From contig NC_059080.1 of NCBI RefSeq assembly GCF_020497125.1, positions 45,945,563 to 46,009,562 of the forward strand: 64,000 nt of DNA, given 5' to 3'. The notes beneath the pieces were generated by a model. That model was given only the letters and a program-made list of their open reading frames with translations. It was not told the DNA's origin and made no database searches. The stretch comes from Mauremys mutica. Taxonomy: Eukaryota > Chordata > Testudines > Geoemydidae. The position numbers were made by a program, and so were the translations under genes. Positions within the stretch are counted from its first letter, which is position 1. Every line of letters starts with the position of its first letter. This document shows positions 1 to 12,500 of the stretch, piece by piece.

Positions 1-132
1 GAGATTAAAATTGTCTCCCTTCCCACCGTGACCCCACTCCATTATTTGGATCTGTAACTAGGAAGAGCTGCTTGCTGATGTGGAATTATGGAGATGGCTC
101 ATTGCCCTGCCCGTGGCCCCTGCGCCTCATTC

Positions 133-521
133 TCATTTGGTAGCAGATTTGAGTTTGTGAATAGCATAGGGGCTGGAATCTTTGAGCATCCAGATCTCCT
201 CTCCCTCTTGGGCCCTGTGCTCAGCAGCACCCTCCAGGGCTGCGGTCAGCTCTGGGCTGAAGATGTTGTTGGATGCACGGTAGGTGCGGGTGAGGCGGCG
301 GAATGAGGAGTCTGAGGAGCTGTCGTCGTTGTGGTTGTCCTCGTCATGGTCATCCCGTAACTTGGCCCGGCTCAGCTCTGAGCTGTGCCCCAGTTTCGAG
401 TCTTTTAAGACCTCCTTCATGTCCTGTATGAAAGCCATTTTGGGGCTGAAGATACAAAGCAGGAACACCAGGCCTCCAGAGACCCCACACAGAAAATAGA
501 GGCCTACCTTCTCGGGGACAC
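133..521 (-). CDS. EVA1C-like: EVA1C-like exon 7: membrane helix and cytoplasmic tail
   Basis: Acceptor CTCCTTAG at 522 on, TGA stop at 133-135. It encodes the helix VGLYFLCGVSGGLVFLLCIF, a tail rich in Asp and Ser (DDHDEDNHNDDSSSDSS), a FSPELTAALEG segment and EEIWMLKDSSPYAIHKLKS. The EIWM block near the C-terminus also occurs in human EVA1C as I recall it, which supports homology over the whole length. The 3' UTR runs out of the window; no polyadenylation signal is visible in bases 1-132. Confidence 0.9.
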
Positions 522-3500
522 CTAAGGAGAGAAGTGGAAACACTTCAGAAGAGAATATGAATTACTCCTAAAGAGCAACAGGAGTCATTTCCCCTTGCAG
601 TGAGCGTCCAGTATCATAGCCCTATTGAACAAGCACGAGAGCAAGGGGGAAGAAGGGATGTAAAAGAATAAGGGCCCTCAATCCTCATTCTTCACAGTAT
701 AGGGGTCATGAAGGAACTGCCCTGGTCCCCCATGATAACATATCATGGAATTAGGACAGTGTGACATTCTATACCTTGGGGAAGTGTCTTGTAACCCCCA
801 TATTCCTCATTTTTATATAATCATAATCTTACATATAAAGCATGCCTTGTAAGGTATCAGGGGAAAGGGTATGATTTGCTGAAAGTCATTTCTCTATCCA
901 TATATGTATATCATTAATACATATGAAGTTATGAGAATTGTGTGGTATGGTTGTCACTAAATCATGCTGTGAGTTGGGGAATCAGACAGATATTGGCTCC
1001 CCAGAGGCAACAGCAAGGAAAGTAACCAACGCCCAGGTAGAGTGTAAAACAACTCATCAACGGCCATTGTACAGCAAGGGAACTACAATTCAGTGACTTA
1101 CCTGCATGAGTCCACACCAGGGGAATTGCTCAACCTTGCCTAGAGACTCAGCAATGCCCCCAGACATGCCTGGACTTGTGTGTTCCTTAAGCACATGGGA
1201 CTAAGGGTATAAAACAAAACATAGCAGGCCCATGCTGCTGGGCCTCTCTCTGCCCCGACCTATGCTGCAAGCAACAAAGACACTGACAAGAAGACTGAAG
1301 ACTCCAACAGAAGAGACTGGCCCAAATTTAAGGGACAAATCTGTATATTAAGGACTGCAATATCCAGTGGGGTGAGAAAAACTGCTTAATCTAGATGTTG
1401 CCCAGTCTAATAGGGTTGAGAGTTTAGATTGCATGGTTATATTTTATTTTATTTTATTTTGGTAACTAACTCTGACTTTTTGCCTATCACTTAATATCAC
1501 TTAAAATCTATCTTTTGTAATCAACAAATTTGTTTTACTGTTTATCTTTGCCAGTTAGTTTGTATGGCAAATCTGCTCAGGTTTTGCAAAGACTGGTGTA
1601 TATCCACTTTCCATTGATGAAGTGGTGAATCAATTATTAAATCTGCATTGCTCGTCTTGAGCAGAGCAAGATGGTATATTTCCTGAAGTGCAAGTCTGGG
1701 AGCTGGGGCGATTGGGCTGATGCTTTCCCTGTGTGATTCATGAGTAGCTCTGGGAGCATTCATGTAATATAGCTGGGTGTGGGGCTCCATATGCAGTTGT
1801 TCCGAGTGATGATAGCACCTAGAGGGGTTTGCTGCTTGTCACTAGCAAGGCATTGTGAGAGACAGCCCAGGCTGGGAGAGAGTTAAGGGGGCACAGCAGT
1901 CCCATGGTCCCAGGCTGCACCCCAAGGATCCCGTCACAGACAGTATAGGGTGTTACACCTTCCTCAGAAGCATCTGTCACTGGTCCCAGTAGGAGACAGG
2001 GTGCTGGGCTGGGAGATACTGCTTTATTCCAGCAGGATAAATTTTGTGTTTCTCTGACTAGCACAATCAAAGATGGGTTGACTCCTGGTAGGGTGGGGGC
2101 AAGGCTCACAGCGAGTGGACTGGTAACTCCAGGAGTTATTTTTTAACTCATTTACACTAGTAACTTTCCAGAATGGAGGGCTAGTTCGCCAAATGGTACA
2201 GCTCACACTGAGTTCGGGGGTCTGAGCTATAAATACTGTGAGGTACTGTCTTCTCTCTCTACAGAAACGGATGCAAAACAATATCCTGCAAAAGGCTGAG
2301 GGTCTGGCTACACTGCAATCAGAGGTGTGACTGCAGCACGTGTAGACAGACCCAAGCAAGCCCTGATCTAGCTAGCTCCAGTAACAATAGCAAGGAATCC
2401 ACAGTGGCATGGGCAGCAGCATGGGCTGTACAACTCCACCCAGGACCCTGGGTATGTTACTTAAATGGATAACCTGCAGTGATGCACCTTCACTGCTATT
2501 GCTGTTAGAACTCGCTAGATCAGGGGTAGGCAACCTTTCAGAAGCGATGTGCCGAGTCTTCATTTATTCACTCTAATTTAAGGTTTTGCATGCCAGTAAT
2601 ACATGTTAACATTTTTAGAAGGTCTCTTTCTATAAGTCTATAATATATAACTAAACTATTGTTGTATGTAAAGTAAATAAGGTTTTAAAAATGTTTAAGA
2701 AGCTTCATTTAAAATTAAATTAAAATGCAGAGCCCCCCAGACTGGTGGCCAGGACCCGGGCAGTGTGAGTGCCACTGAAAATCAGCTCGCATGCTGCCTT
2801 TGGCATGTGTGCCATAGGTTGCCTACCCCTGTGCTGGATCAGAATCAGCTTGGGTCTGTCTACATATGCTGCAGCTGCGTCCCTGATTGCAGTGTTCACA
2901 CACGCTAAGAGAAGGGGGCCAGGAAAGGCGTCGCCCCAGAGTTCCAACAAGTGGCCAACCAGACTGGCATCTTTGCTTCTCCCTAGAGTGAGTGAGGAAT
3001 TCAGCAGGCATCACATTCATTAATGTCCTCTCTCAGCTAGACTTAGTACTGTCTCTTGCCTGAGGGAGAGAGAATTCAGTCCTGGGGTCATTCAGTCCTT
3101 GAGTCTCCATGACATTGCTCCACCCCTGCGGATGTATCTTGGATATGCCTTCAATGACCAGTCTACACCAGAGGGGGATTGATGGGCATAAAGGGAGTGC
3201 ACGGTGCTGCAGGCTCTTCGCCAAGTGCCCCCTAACATGCCCGTGTCTCCCAGCACGCTAAAGCAAGAGAGACAGAGTGGAATGTGACTCTCTGCCTGCA
3301 CCCTCTCCACAGAGCACTGTGCACGTGCTCAGCACTGTGTTCACGTACCCCAGAGGTGGGCAAACATTTTCAGAGAGCTAGTAAAAATCATCAGATCTTC
3401 ACGGAGCCTGGACAGCGTCGGCCCATGGTACCAGCCACCTGCAGTGAACAAGGGGACATGGTCTTACTGGCTAGGGTACAGGGATGAGGTGCTTCTCAAT

Positions 3501-6500
3501 GCCCTCATCCACTCTGTGGACTAGAATCTTCACCTACCACCAACACATCTGCCAACTTTCACTCCCACCCCTCCCTCCTCGGCTCTGCTCCTCCCAGGCA
3601 CTCAGCATGTCTCTCTTCCATGATCCTCGCCATCCCATCCCTAAGTTCTTCCCATCCACTCTCAGCTCCTCCCATTGTCTGCGCTCCCACTCTTTGCTCT
3701 CCCCCTACCATCTCTCTCTCCTCCATGCCATGTTCCAAATCTTCTCCTCTAGCTTCTCCTAGTCTTCTGTTGCTCCTGGCCACTTCTCTCCTCCTCGGAT
3801 CTGTTCTTCCCTAACTCTTCCATAGTCCACTCCCCTTTGCTATGTTCTGAGGCACCCCCTCCTCTGCGGACATCAGTGCTTCTCCTATCTGTCACTCTGC
3901 TCACTTCCCTGGCTGGTCTGTGCCCATCTGTCATCTCCCCTCTAGAGATCCCCATGTTATTGCCAGACCATTTGGCCACATCCTCTAGATCTCACTCCTG
4001 GTTTTGCAACCTTGGTTTTCCTCATGAAAAAATGTTACAAAGCTAAGTGTGTGTGGAGGCGGTGGTGGGGAGGAGGTCTCTTCCCAGTTCTTGCTAGCCT
4101 TCTACCTGCTGCCTTTTCTCTAATTCATCTGCCATGGCATGAACTCCAAGTGCAACCTCACTACCACTGCTACCACGCAGGGTGCTACAAATCCTCCGAA
4201 GAGACAGGCCTCACAAAGAGGGGCCGTTCTAGGCACCAGCAAAGCAAGCTGGTGCTTGGGGCAGCCCATCTGCAGGGGCGGCAGCCGGCAGGGATCCAGC
4301 CTGGGAGCTGAGAACCAACAGGGGGACCTGGGAGCTGTAGTTCCTTGCTTAGCTCCCTGCCTATAGAGCCAGCCCGGAGCAGGGAAAGAACTACATTTCC
4401 CAGCATTCCCTTGGCCACTATCAACAGGAAAAGGAGGGGGAGGGAGTATGGTAGCTGAAACCTCATGCTGCAGCTTTCTGTGAATGGAGAGCTCACTGCT
4501 AGAGCGGGGTGGCACTATGAATGGGGAACAAGTGTGCCCAAGGAGTAGAAGGCTTTGGCTCAGATATCCCCTTCAGAAGACATCCCCAGACTGGATTAGG
4601 GATACCGGTGTGACCTCACCTTGCAGCCCCGAAAGAAGGAATTGGGTGGACTAAATGGACAGTGCCCCTCTCTATCTGAAGCCTAGCAAGGGAGGTATGT
4701 GGATCCCACTAGGATTTAAAATGAAAAGTAAGAGAAGGGAGGCTCTGGACCTGGGCAGCTTTAGATACAGTACCAGGCAGGTAGGAGGATTTCCACTTCT
4801 GAGCCATAGAAGTAGAAATTGATGTTTCCTTTCCAGATTTAGCTAATATTCAGAAAGGGAATCTAGCACCTGCCTTCCAGATTTGAACACCTCAAAATTC
4901 AGGAGTGCTCAAGCTCAACTTGGGCAGCTGTTACTTCATTTCTCCCAAATCAAATATACTGATCCACTGTAATTTGCTGTAGAAAAAGTAGGATAAAATT
5001 GAGCAAGAAATGCTTCCCAGTAGTTTTTAGGACTGGAATTGCTATTTTCAACAGCCATTGTCTTTTTTTTTTTTTTTAGTTTTATTTGTTTAAAAGGAAG
5101 ACAGTGATATTGCATTGGCAAATTCCCCATAGAAACAAAGAGTAGAACAAAAGAATAATAAAGGCACCTCAACTTTTCTTCATTTATGTAGGACAGTCTT
5201 ATAATATGCATCCAGATATCCTCCAATCACACAAGCTGAAAATTGTTCCACTTTACTGCAGTCCTGTAACCATATGGGAACCAATCCTGTCTGTGTTTTG
5301 TGCACATCCAAAATTCCTGCTGAATGACCCACCCTGGGAGCAAGTTACCAGTGACCCAGGGCTGGGGCAGAAGGAGGGTGCACGGGGGGGGAGGGGGAGA
5401 GCCCAGGGCTGGGGCGGCAGGGGGGGCGGTTGGAGGGGGCAGAGCCCAGGGCTGGGGCGGCAGGGTGTGTGTGTGTGGGGGGGGGCACTGGAGAGGGGAA
5501 GGGGATGCCCAGACCTGCGGCAGCACGGGGGGGGTGTGGGGGGAGAGCCCAGGGCTGGGACGGCAGGGGGGGTGCGGGTTGTGGGGAGGCCCAGAGCTGG
5601 GGTTGCAGGGGGTGCAGGTGGGGGGGAGAGCCCAGGGCATGGGCAGCAGCGGGGTACGGGGCGGGGAGCCCAGGGCTGGGGTGGGGGCAGCCAACATTTT
5701 TTTTGCTTGGGGCGGCAAAAAACTAGAGCCAGCCCTGATCACAGAGCAACTCCACTTCCCTTTCACCACTGGCAAAATGTACCCTGCAGCATTGGGCTGG
5801 GATCCTAGCCCACACCCAGATAACTATGGAGACTGAAACCTGCACTTAGTAAAGGAGAAGGTGGAGTCCCCAGGAAGAGCTGGGGTCCATTGGGAGAGTG
5901 TGTGACACCCAGGAGAGATCAAACATGGTGAATGAATTTCCAGTGGAGAGGAGCCGCTACAGGGCAGAGCTGGGGTCTAGTGAGAGCATTGATGGAGCAG
6001 CATTAAGAAATCAAAGACTGAATGAGCCATACTAGTGAACAGCACTGCACTGAACTACCTGCATAACCAGGCTGGGGAGCTCAAAGTAATTTCCCACACA
6101 CAGGAGACACAGAGGCTGTGTGTGTAAATAAGGGAATAGAGCCCTCCTTCTGTCAGCACATCTAGAATAGGCACATGAACTGTGAGCCCTGTGACCATCA
6201 GCCTGGTCCATGGAGGTAAAAGGCCCTGATTTAGATTTCTGCTTCCCTTTCTCTGGACTCGGACTGCATTCCTCATGGAGGGTAGAAGTGCCTGGCTCAG
6301 GGACTTCCCCTCTTCACTGCGATGCAGGAGCCAGATTTTGGGCAAACCTTCCAGCGCACAGCCTGTGTGAGAGGAGCGGCCTGGCACATCACACACATGA
6401 GGTCCCTAGCCAGCCAGGAAACCCCAACCTGACACTCAAACCAGAGCCTTCCTTAGCCCACACAGCACAACCCCAAGGGAACAGCAAGTGTTTACCATGT

Positions 6501-9500
6501 GTGTAGTCGGAGAGCGAGAAGGGGTCTGGGGAATCCTGGCCCACCTCCTCAAACAGCTGCCTTGGCACTGAAATGAGAAAGGAGACTGCACTGAAAGGGC
6601 AGCTCATGAAGAACCCCTGGGATGGGGGTAGCAGCCAGGGATGGAGAGGAGACATGAAGGCTGCACAGGTACCTCAGGTGAGGGGTGTATGGACAGAGCA
6701 GGACCAACCCATTACTGCCAGAAATTTACACACAAAATATTTCCCTATGTCAAAGCAGTGGGTGAGGAGACGGCACAGGCGCCAGCCTCAATCTGTCCAG
6801 GGGAATTCTGTGGGTCAAGGAGGGAGGGGCCAGGTTGGGTAAATAATGTCCTTGGCCTTGACCACCAAACAGGCCCGGCTCCAGACCCCAGTGCACCAAG
6901 CACGCGTTTGGGGCGGCATGCTGAGGGGGGCGCTCTGCCTGTCGCCGGGAGGGCGGCAGGCGGCTCTGGTGGACCTCCCGCAGGCGTGCCTGCAGATGCT
7001 CCACCAGAGCCGTGGGACCAGCGGACCCTCCGCAGGCACATCTGCAGGAGGTCCACTGGAGCCGCGGGACCGGCGACAGCCAGAGCGCCCCCCGCGGCGT
7101 GCCGCCGTGCTTGGGGCAGCGAAATTGCTAGAGCCGCCCCTGCCACCAAAGACATGAGTTCAGTGAGCAATGTGTCATCCTTGTCTGTAGTGGGCAGAGA
7201 GCAAACCCCAGGCTGGAATAGCAGGGGGGCTACTGGCAGGATGGAGGTGCATTGGTAGAGTTGTACAAAGGTCCCAGAGGGTGCTGCAAGTCAGGAGGCC
7301 AGTATGTGGTAGAGCCATGCAGGGCCGGTACAAGGATATTTAGCGCCCTAGGAGAAACTTCCACCTTGCTCCTCCCTTCTCCCTCCCCTCCCCCCAGGCC
7401 ATCGCTTATTATAAAAGTTCAAAATACTTTAAAATATACACCCTTTTTAGTCACGTATATTTCCTTCCTTCATTCTTTCAATCAAAATCGACTACATTTT
7501 ATTCCACCTTTAGAATATCCAATTATTGTTATTAATAAAATGTATAAAATTAGAATGGTGGCTACTCCGTCATACAGCAACAACTGACAATATCCATATG
7601 ACAAATTTCAACAACCTACACATGCATATTCGCACAATAGTGAGTTTGGATCCCATGCCACTCCCAGGAGTCAGCGGTGGATTCCTGGGGAGACTAGTGG
7701 ATCCAATCGGAGAGAAACCCCCATGTGGCTCTGGGGTGGGCAGGTGGCCTGAACTAGGTCGTTTGTCCGATGTCCCTTGACCCTTTTTGCTTGGTGCCAG
7801 GGAGTCCCACTTTTTTGACTGCTTCTTGGGCACTGGTGAGGGGTAGTGGTGCCAGACTGAGCCCGGTGCCAGGGGTGCACTACAAACCGAGACCAAGGTG
7901 CTGGACCTAGAGTCCTGCTGAGACTGCAGTCCTGCGCCGGGCGGAGCGCAGCCTCCATGAGGAGAGCCCTCAAATGAATATCACTCTCCTGCATTCTCGG
8001 ACGAAAGTTTTTACAAAACCAACACTTGTCTTTCATGTTTGATTCCCCCAAGCACTTCAAGCAGCTGCTATGGGGGTCACTCACAGGCTCTCAGGCCTGT
8101 TGCAGGCATAACAGGGCTTAAAACCCAGATACTGGCAGGGGTGGCAGGTTTGTAGAAATGTTGGTGGTGCCTAGAACCTGCCCCCCCCAAACTCTGCCCC
8201 CGACCTGCCTAAGGCTCTGGGAGGGAGTTTGGATGTGGGGAGGAGGTCTGGCATGCAGGCTCTGGGTTGGGGCAGGAGATTGGGGTGCAGGCTCTGGGAG
8301 GGAGTTTGGGTGGGGGAGGGGGTCTGGGGGTGCAGGCTCTGGGAGGCAGTTTGGGTGTAGGCTCTGGGCTGGGACAATGGGTGGGGGTGCAGGAGGGGGT
8401 GAGGGATTCAGGCTCTGGGAGGAAGGTTGGGGGCAGAGAAGGTGTGTGGGAAGGGGGTGGAGGGGTGAGGACTGTGGGGTGGGGCTGAGGATGAAGGGTT
8501 TCAGGTGTGGGAGGAGGCTCAGGGCTGGGCAGAGGATTAGGGTGTGGGGGGATGAGGACTCCCCCAGCCCTCTCTCTGCTAGCAGCAGTGAGTTCTGGGG
8601 GAGGGGCCCCTCACTTTCCCCCCAACCCCGGTAGCACACTCACCTTGCACCACTGTCACTGCACATGTTCCTTGCACCCCTCTCAGGTCCAGGAAGCCCC
8701 CTCACCTCCCCGGTGGTGGGTGCCGCGGGGGGGGGAGGGGGGCTGCCATCACATGTGCACCTCCTCCCCTGCTGCTGCCCCTCACTGTAGCCTTACTGAG
8801 GGTGACCCTTGCCCAGTGTGGGGCAGGAGCGGTGACTGCAGGTGGAGAGGTGGCGGGGCTGTGCTGGTGGAGGGTCCCACCAGAAAAGGGAAGTGTCTGA
8901 GGGGGAAGGGCTGCCACTAGTGGTTGAGGGTCACTAGGACCCTGCGGCAGCAGTTGATGCTGGGAGCAGAGCAGAACCGAGGCAGTGTGGAGCTGCGGGA
9001 GAGAGGCAGGGATACTTCAGGGTGCCAGAGGACACTCAGGGGAAACACCGGGGGTGGAGGGGCAGAAGGCTGAAATGCTGTAAAAAATATTGGGGGGCAC
9101 TGCTTTTTGGTGCCCCCAAATCTTGGTACCCTAGGCAACTGCCTAGTTCGCCTAGTGGTTGCACTAGCCCTGGAGCCATGGGGGGAGAGGCAGCTTGCAT
9201 AGAACCTACCCATGCCCTGGCTGGCTGGATGTTAATCTTGCTTTCATGGACCCTCAGATCCTTACAATTTGCTAATTAAAGAGAAAGACAAAATATTTCA
9301 TCTAATGGGGAGCTTTGCGGATTCACCTTCTGTCTGTATCTGTGCACCCTGAAGCTTCCCATCTCCCCACTCCCCACTCGCATGCACGTGGTTAAAGATC
9401 CATGCCACAAGAGGAGGACACAGAGCAACAGCTGCTCAGCATCTGTCCTGTTTCTCGGGGCCTCAGCTTTGTAGCCGTTTCTATAGTTCTCAGCCTGCTG

Positions 9501-12500
9501 CTGACGGAATGTACAAGCATCTCTCAGGGAGACACATGGCACCACTCTCATCTAAACTGACCCGGCAGCCTCAACAGCTATGCTATTGGCTTGCTAGGCC
9601 AACAGGTGCCCTTAGTCCTCAAAATGCCCCCGCTCTCCAGGATCCATGTTGTACATCATAAAGCACTTGCTGGAGTTCTTCCAGCCCCTCCCCAGTGCAG
9701 TGTCAGGGTGACTGGGGACTCTTACCACATGTATAGGAGACCCTCAGCTGTTTCTTCACGCCAGGGAAGCAGGGGTCACCAAAGGTGGCCTTGTTAGCCA
9801 AGATGGTGCAGTTCTTCTTCCTGTGACACTTCCGAGAGACTCTCCTCAAGGCATCAGGAGCTAAGCACTCTGGAAATATAGACCAGGTGGTCACCAGGCT
9901 GTGGCCCCTGCATTCTCAGTAGCAGGGAGAAAAGCTTCTGGAAACCATGTAGCCCAAAGCCATACTTGGTCTGTAATATCCCATTCAAATGCACACATAG
10001 GAGTGTATATGAATGAGCCCATAGCAGTGACCTTATCAGGATCACATGTCTCCCTGCCCACTGAGCCGGGAGCTGGCTGTGAAGGAAGGGTTTATATATA
10101 TTGTGTCCATGTGGCTGATTATATGCACACTCCCTCAGCCCATATGGCAGTGAGCTGGCTGAGAGACTGCATACGCCAGCGCCCATGCAGCAGTGAGCTG
10201 GCTGTGTGTGAGTACAGTGCTGTGCCTGGGTGGCAGTCACCTATCCCCAGCAATCTGGGGTCTTGACTGGGAGCGTGTATGTCTTGATGCCCACACAGCA
10301 GTGATATGGCTGTGCCCAATGTAAAGTCTCTGACAGCGTAATGACTTATTAAGAACATATGAACGGCCATACTAGGTCAGACCAATGGTCCAGTATCCTG
10401 TCTTCCAACAGTGGACAATGCCACGTGCTTCATAGGGAATTAACAGAACAGGGCAGTTAGCGAGTGATCCATCCCCTGTCCATGCCCAGCTTCCAATCAA
10501 AGCCTGGGGATACCCAAAACATGGGGTTGCATCCCTGACCATCTTGGCTAATAGCTATTGATGGACCTATCCTCCAGGAACTTATCTAGTTCTTCTTTTA
10601 ACCCAATTACACTTTTAGCCTCCACAACATCCCCTGGCAATGAGTTCCAGATTCTTCAATGTGAAAGGGGCCCCGTCAGATTTCTAGTTCACACCTTGCC
10701 AACATACCTACATTGAGTCCAGTCCTGTTCGCAGAGTCACACTCTGGTTTGCCCCGCATGGATCTGCCATAGCTTGCGGAGTAAATTGCTAGGACGGATT
10801 TAGCCCTGCACTGCAGCCTCAGGTTGTCATTCTCACACACGGTCTTAATGCGGTGGTTAGCTGGGAAACATTACACAGTATTCTGTTGCATCATTAACAG
10901 CTAGGCCTTTACCATTCCGAAAGTCAGAAAGCAAATTTGATGCAGCCCTCTCCGAAGTGGCAGCTCTGAGCTCCTCCCATTTGGCCTAAAAGCATCCCTT
11001 CCCAATAAGTTCATAAAACACCTAGCAAGAAGAAACCAAGAGACTGAGCAATTCCCTTCACTGTTCTCTCTGCAACCAGCTGGTGAATGCACTAGCTATT
11101 TGTTAGCATTTGCTTAAATGATTTGGCAGATATTTTTCATCCTATGGGATTTTGGAAACTGTTTGCTTTGACTATTTATCTGTGTCACCTAAATCACATG
11201 GCATAGTTTAGGCTCCTTAATAGAGACCATTGTCTTCCTGTGTGATTGCACAGCACATTGTCCAATAGGGCCTGATCTGGACTGAGGCCTTGGAATGCTA
11301 CTGCAAGACAAGCAAAAAAATTATGATCTCCCTGTCTCTCCAGGAGAAGGATGATCTGTCCAGGACACAGGTGGGGTTAATTGACAATGGATTGACAAAG
11401 ACAATGAATTGCCTTTTTGCCTCTGGTACACTTATAGTGCTGACTGCACCAATAGTCTATGGAAAAAAACAGAGAGGATGCTAAGCAACACCCTCCTTTG
11501 CACTTTAAAGCCATTTGCAGAGCTCACCTGGTCTGCACTTGTATGAAACTATCAGGTACTTGTGTGTCCCGGGACATGGGTCCGACCCAAACACTGGGCT
11601 ATGCACAGAGAACTGGCACCAGCGCTGGTCCTGGCACTCATCCAGAAGTTTCTGTGGAGGGGTGGGGGCAGAAGGGGAAACAGATATGAATTTAACATTA
11701 GAAATCCTGAGGTCACATTGGCATCCCCTCAAACACCTCTATAATAACAGAGCCAGGCAAAGTGCAGGTAGCCCTGTTAACAGTGACCTGCTGCTGCTAC
11801 CCCCAAGCTCTAGGTTGCTAGCAAAGCATCAGACTGCAACAACCATGCAAGTGCTGACTTCTGTAGCTGACCATTTTCTCCATAAGAACCTTTCAAACCA
11901 TTTTAAAAACTGCCAAGCTTGAATCTATTAAGGGAAAACCTTACAATGAAATATCACTCTAGTTCAATTGCTCCCACTGATTCCCCTCCATTTTTGGGCT
12001 GTTAAATATATTGTCCTGGTGGCTGCCACATTTGAAATAGGCCAGCCTGACTTTTCTCTGTCTTCACTTCATCTCAGGATGTACAGCCATATCATTGCAC
12101 AAGGTCTCACCTGGAATACTGCATACACTTCTAATCACCCCTAGAGGGATAGCTCAGTGGTTTGAGCATTGGCTTGCTAAACCCAAGGTTGTGAGCTCAA
12201 TCCTTGAGGGGGCCATTTAAGGATTGGGGATAAAAGTCTGTCAGGGGGTTGGACTAGATGGCTACCTGAGGTCCCTTCTAATCCTGATATTCTATGATTC
12301 AGGAAAGATGCCTTCAAACTGGAACCAGTGCCGAGAAGAACTACAAGGATGATCAGGGGAAGGAAGGGCCGATTTCATGCAAGGAGGCTGGAAGAGCTGT
12401 ACTAAACCAACATGGGGAGCTGGCTGTGCTCTATGAAACCCATCACAAGCAAAACACCAGCAAGGGAGGAGAGCTATAGAAGCGAAAGGACAATGGTGGG

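Noticed and set aside
5206..5808. 200-codon plus-strand and 182-codon minus-strand frames
   Set aside because: Both are made by the G-rich minisatellite; the products are Gly/Arg- or Pro-rich repeats without domain, and open frames overlap on both strands.
6641..7258. 205-codon plus-strand frame
   Set aside because: It crosses a palindromic GC-rich hAT MITE and its target duplications; low-complexity product.
8118..8639. Proline-rich minus-strand frame
   Set aside because: Produced by the GCTCTGGGAGG minisatellite inside the hAT element.
12142..12230. tRNA gene
   Set aside because: The A- and B-box-like motifs belong to a SINE head; there is no complete cloverleaf and a LINE-type tail follows.
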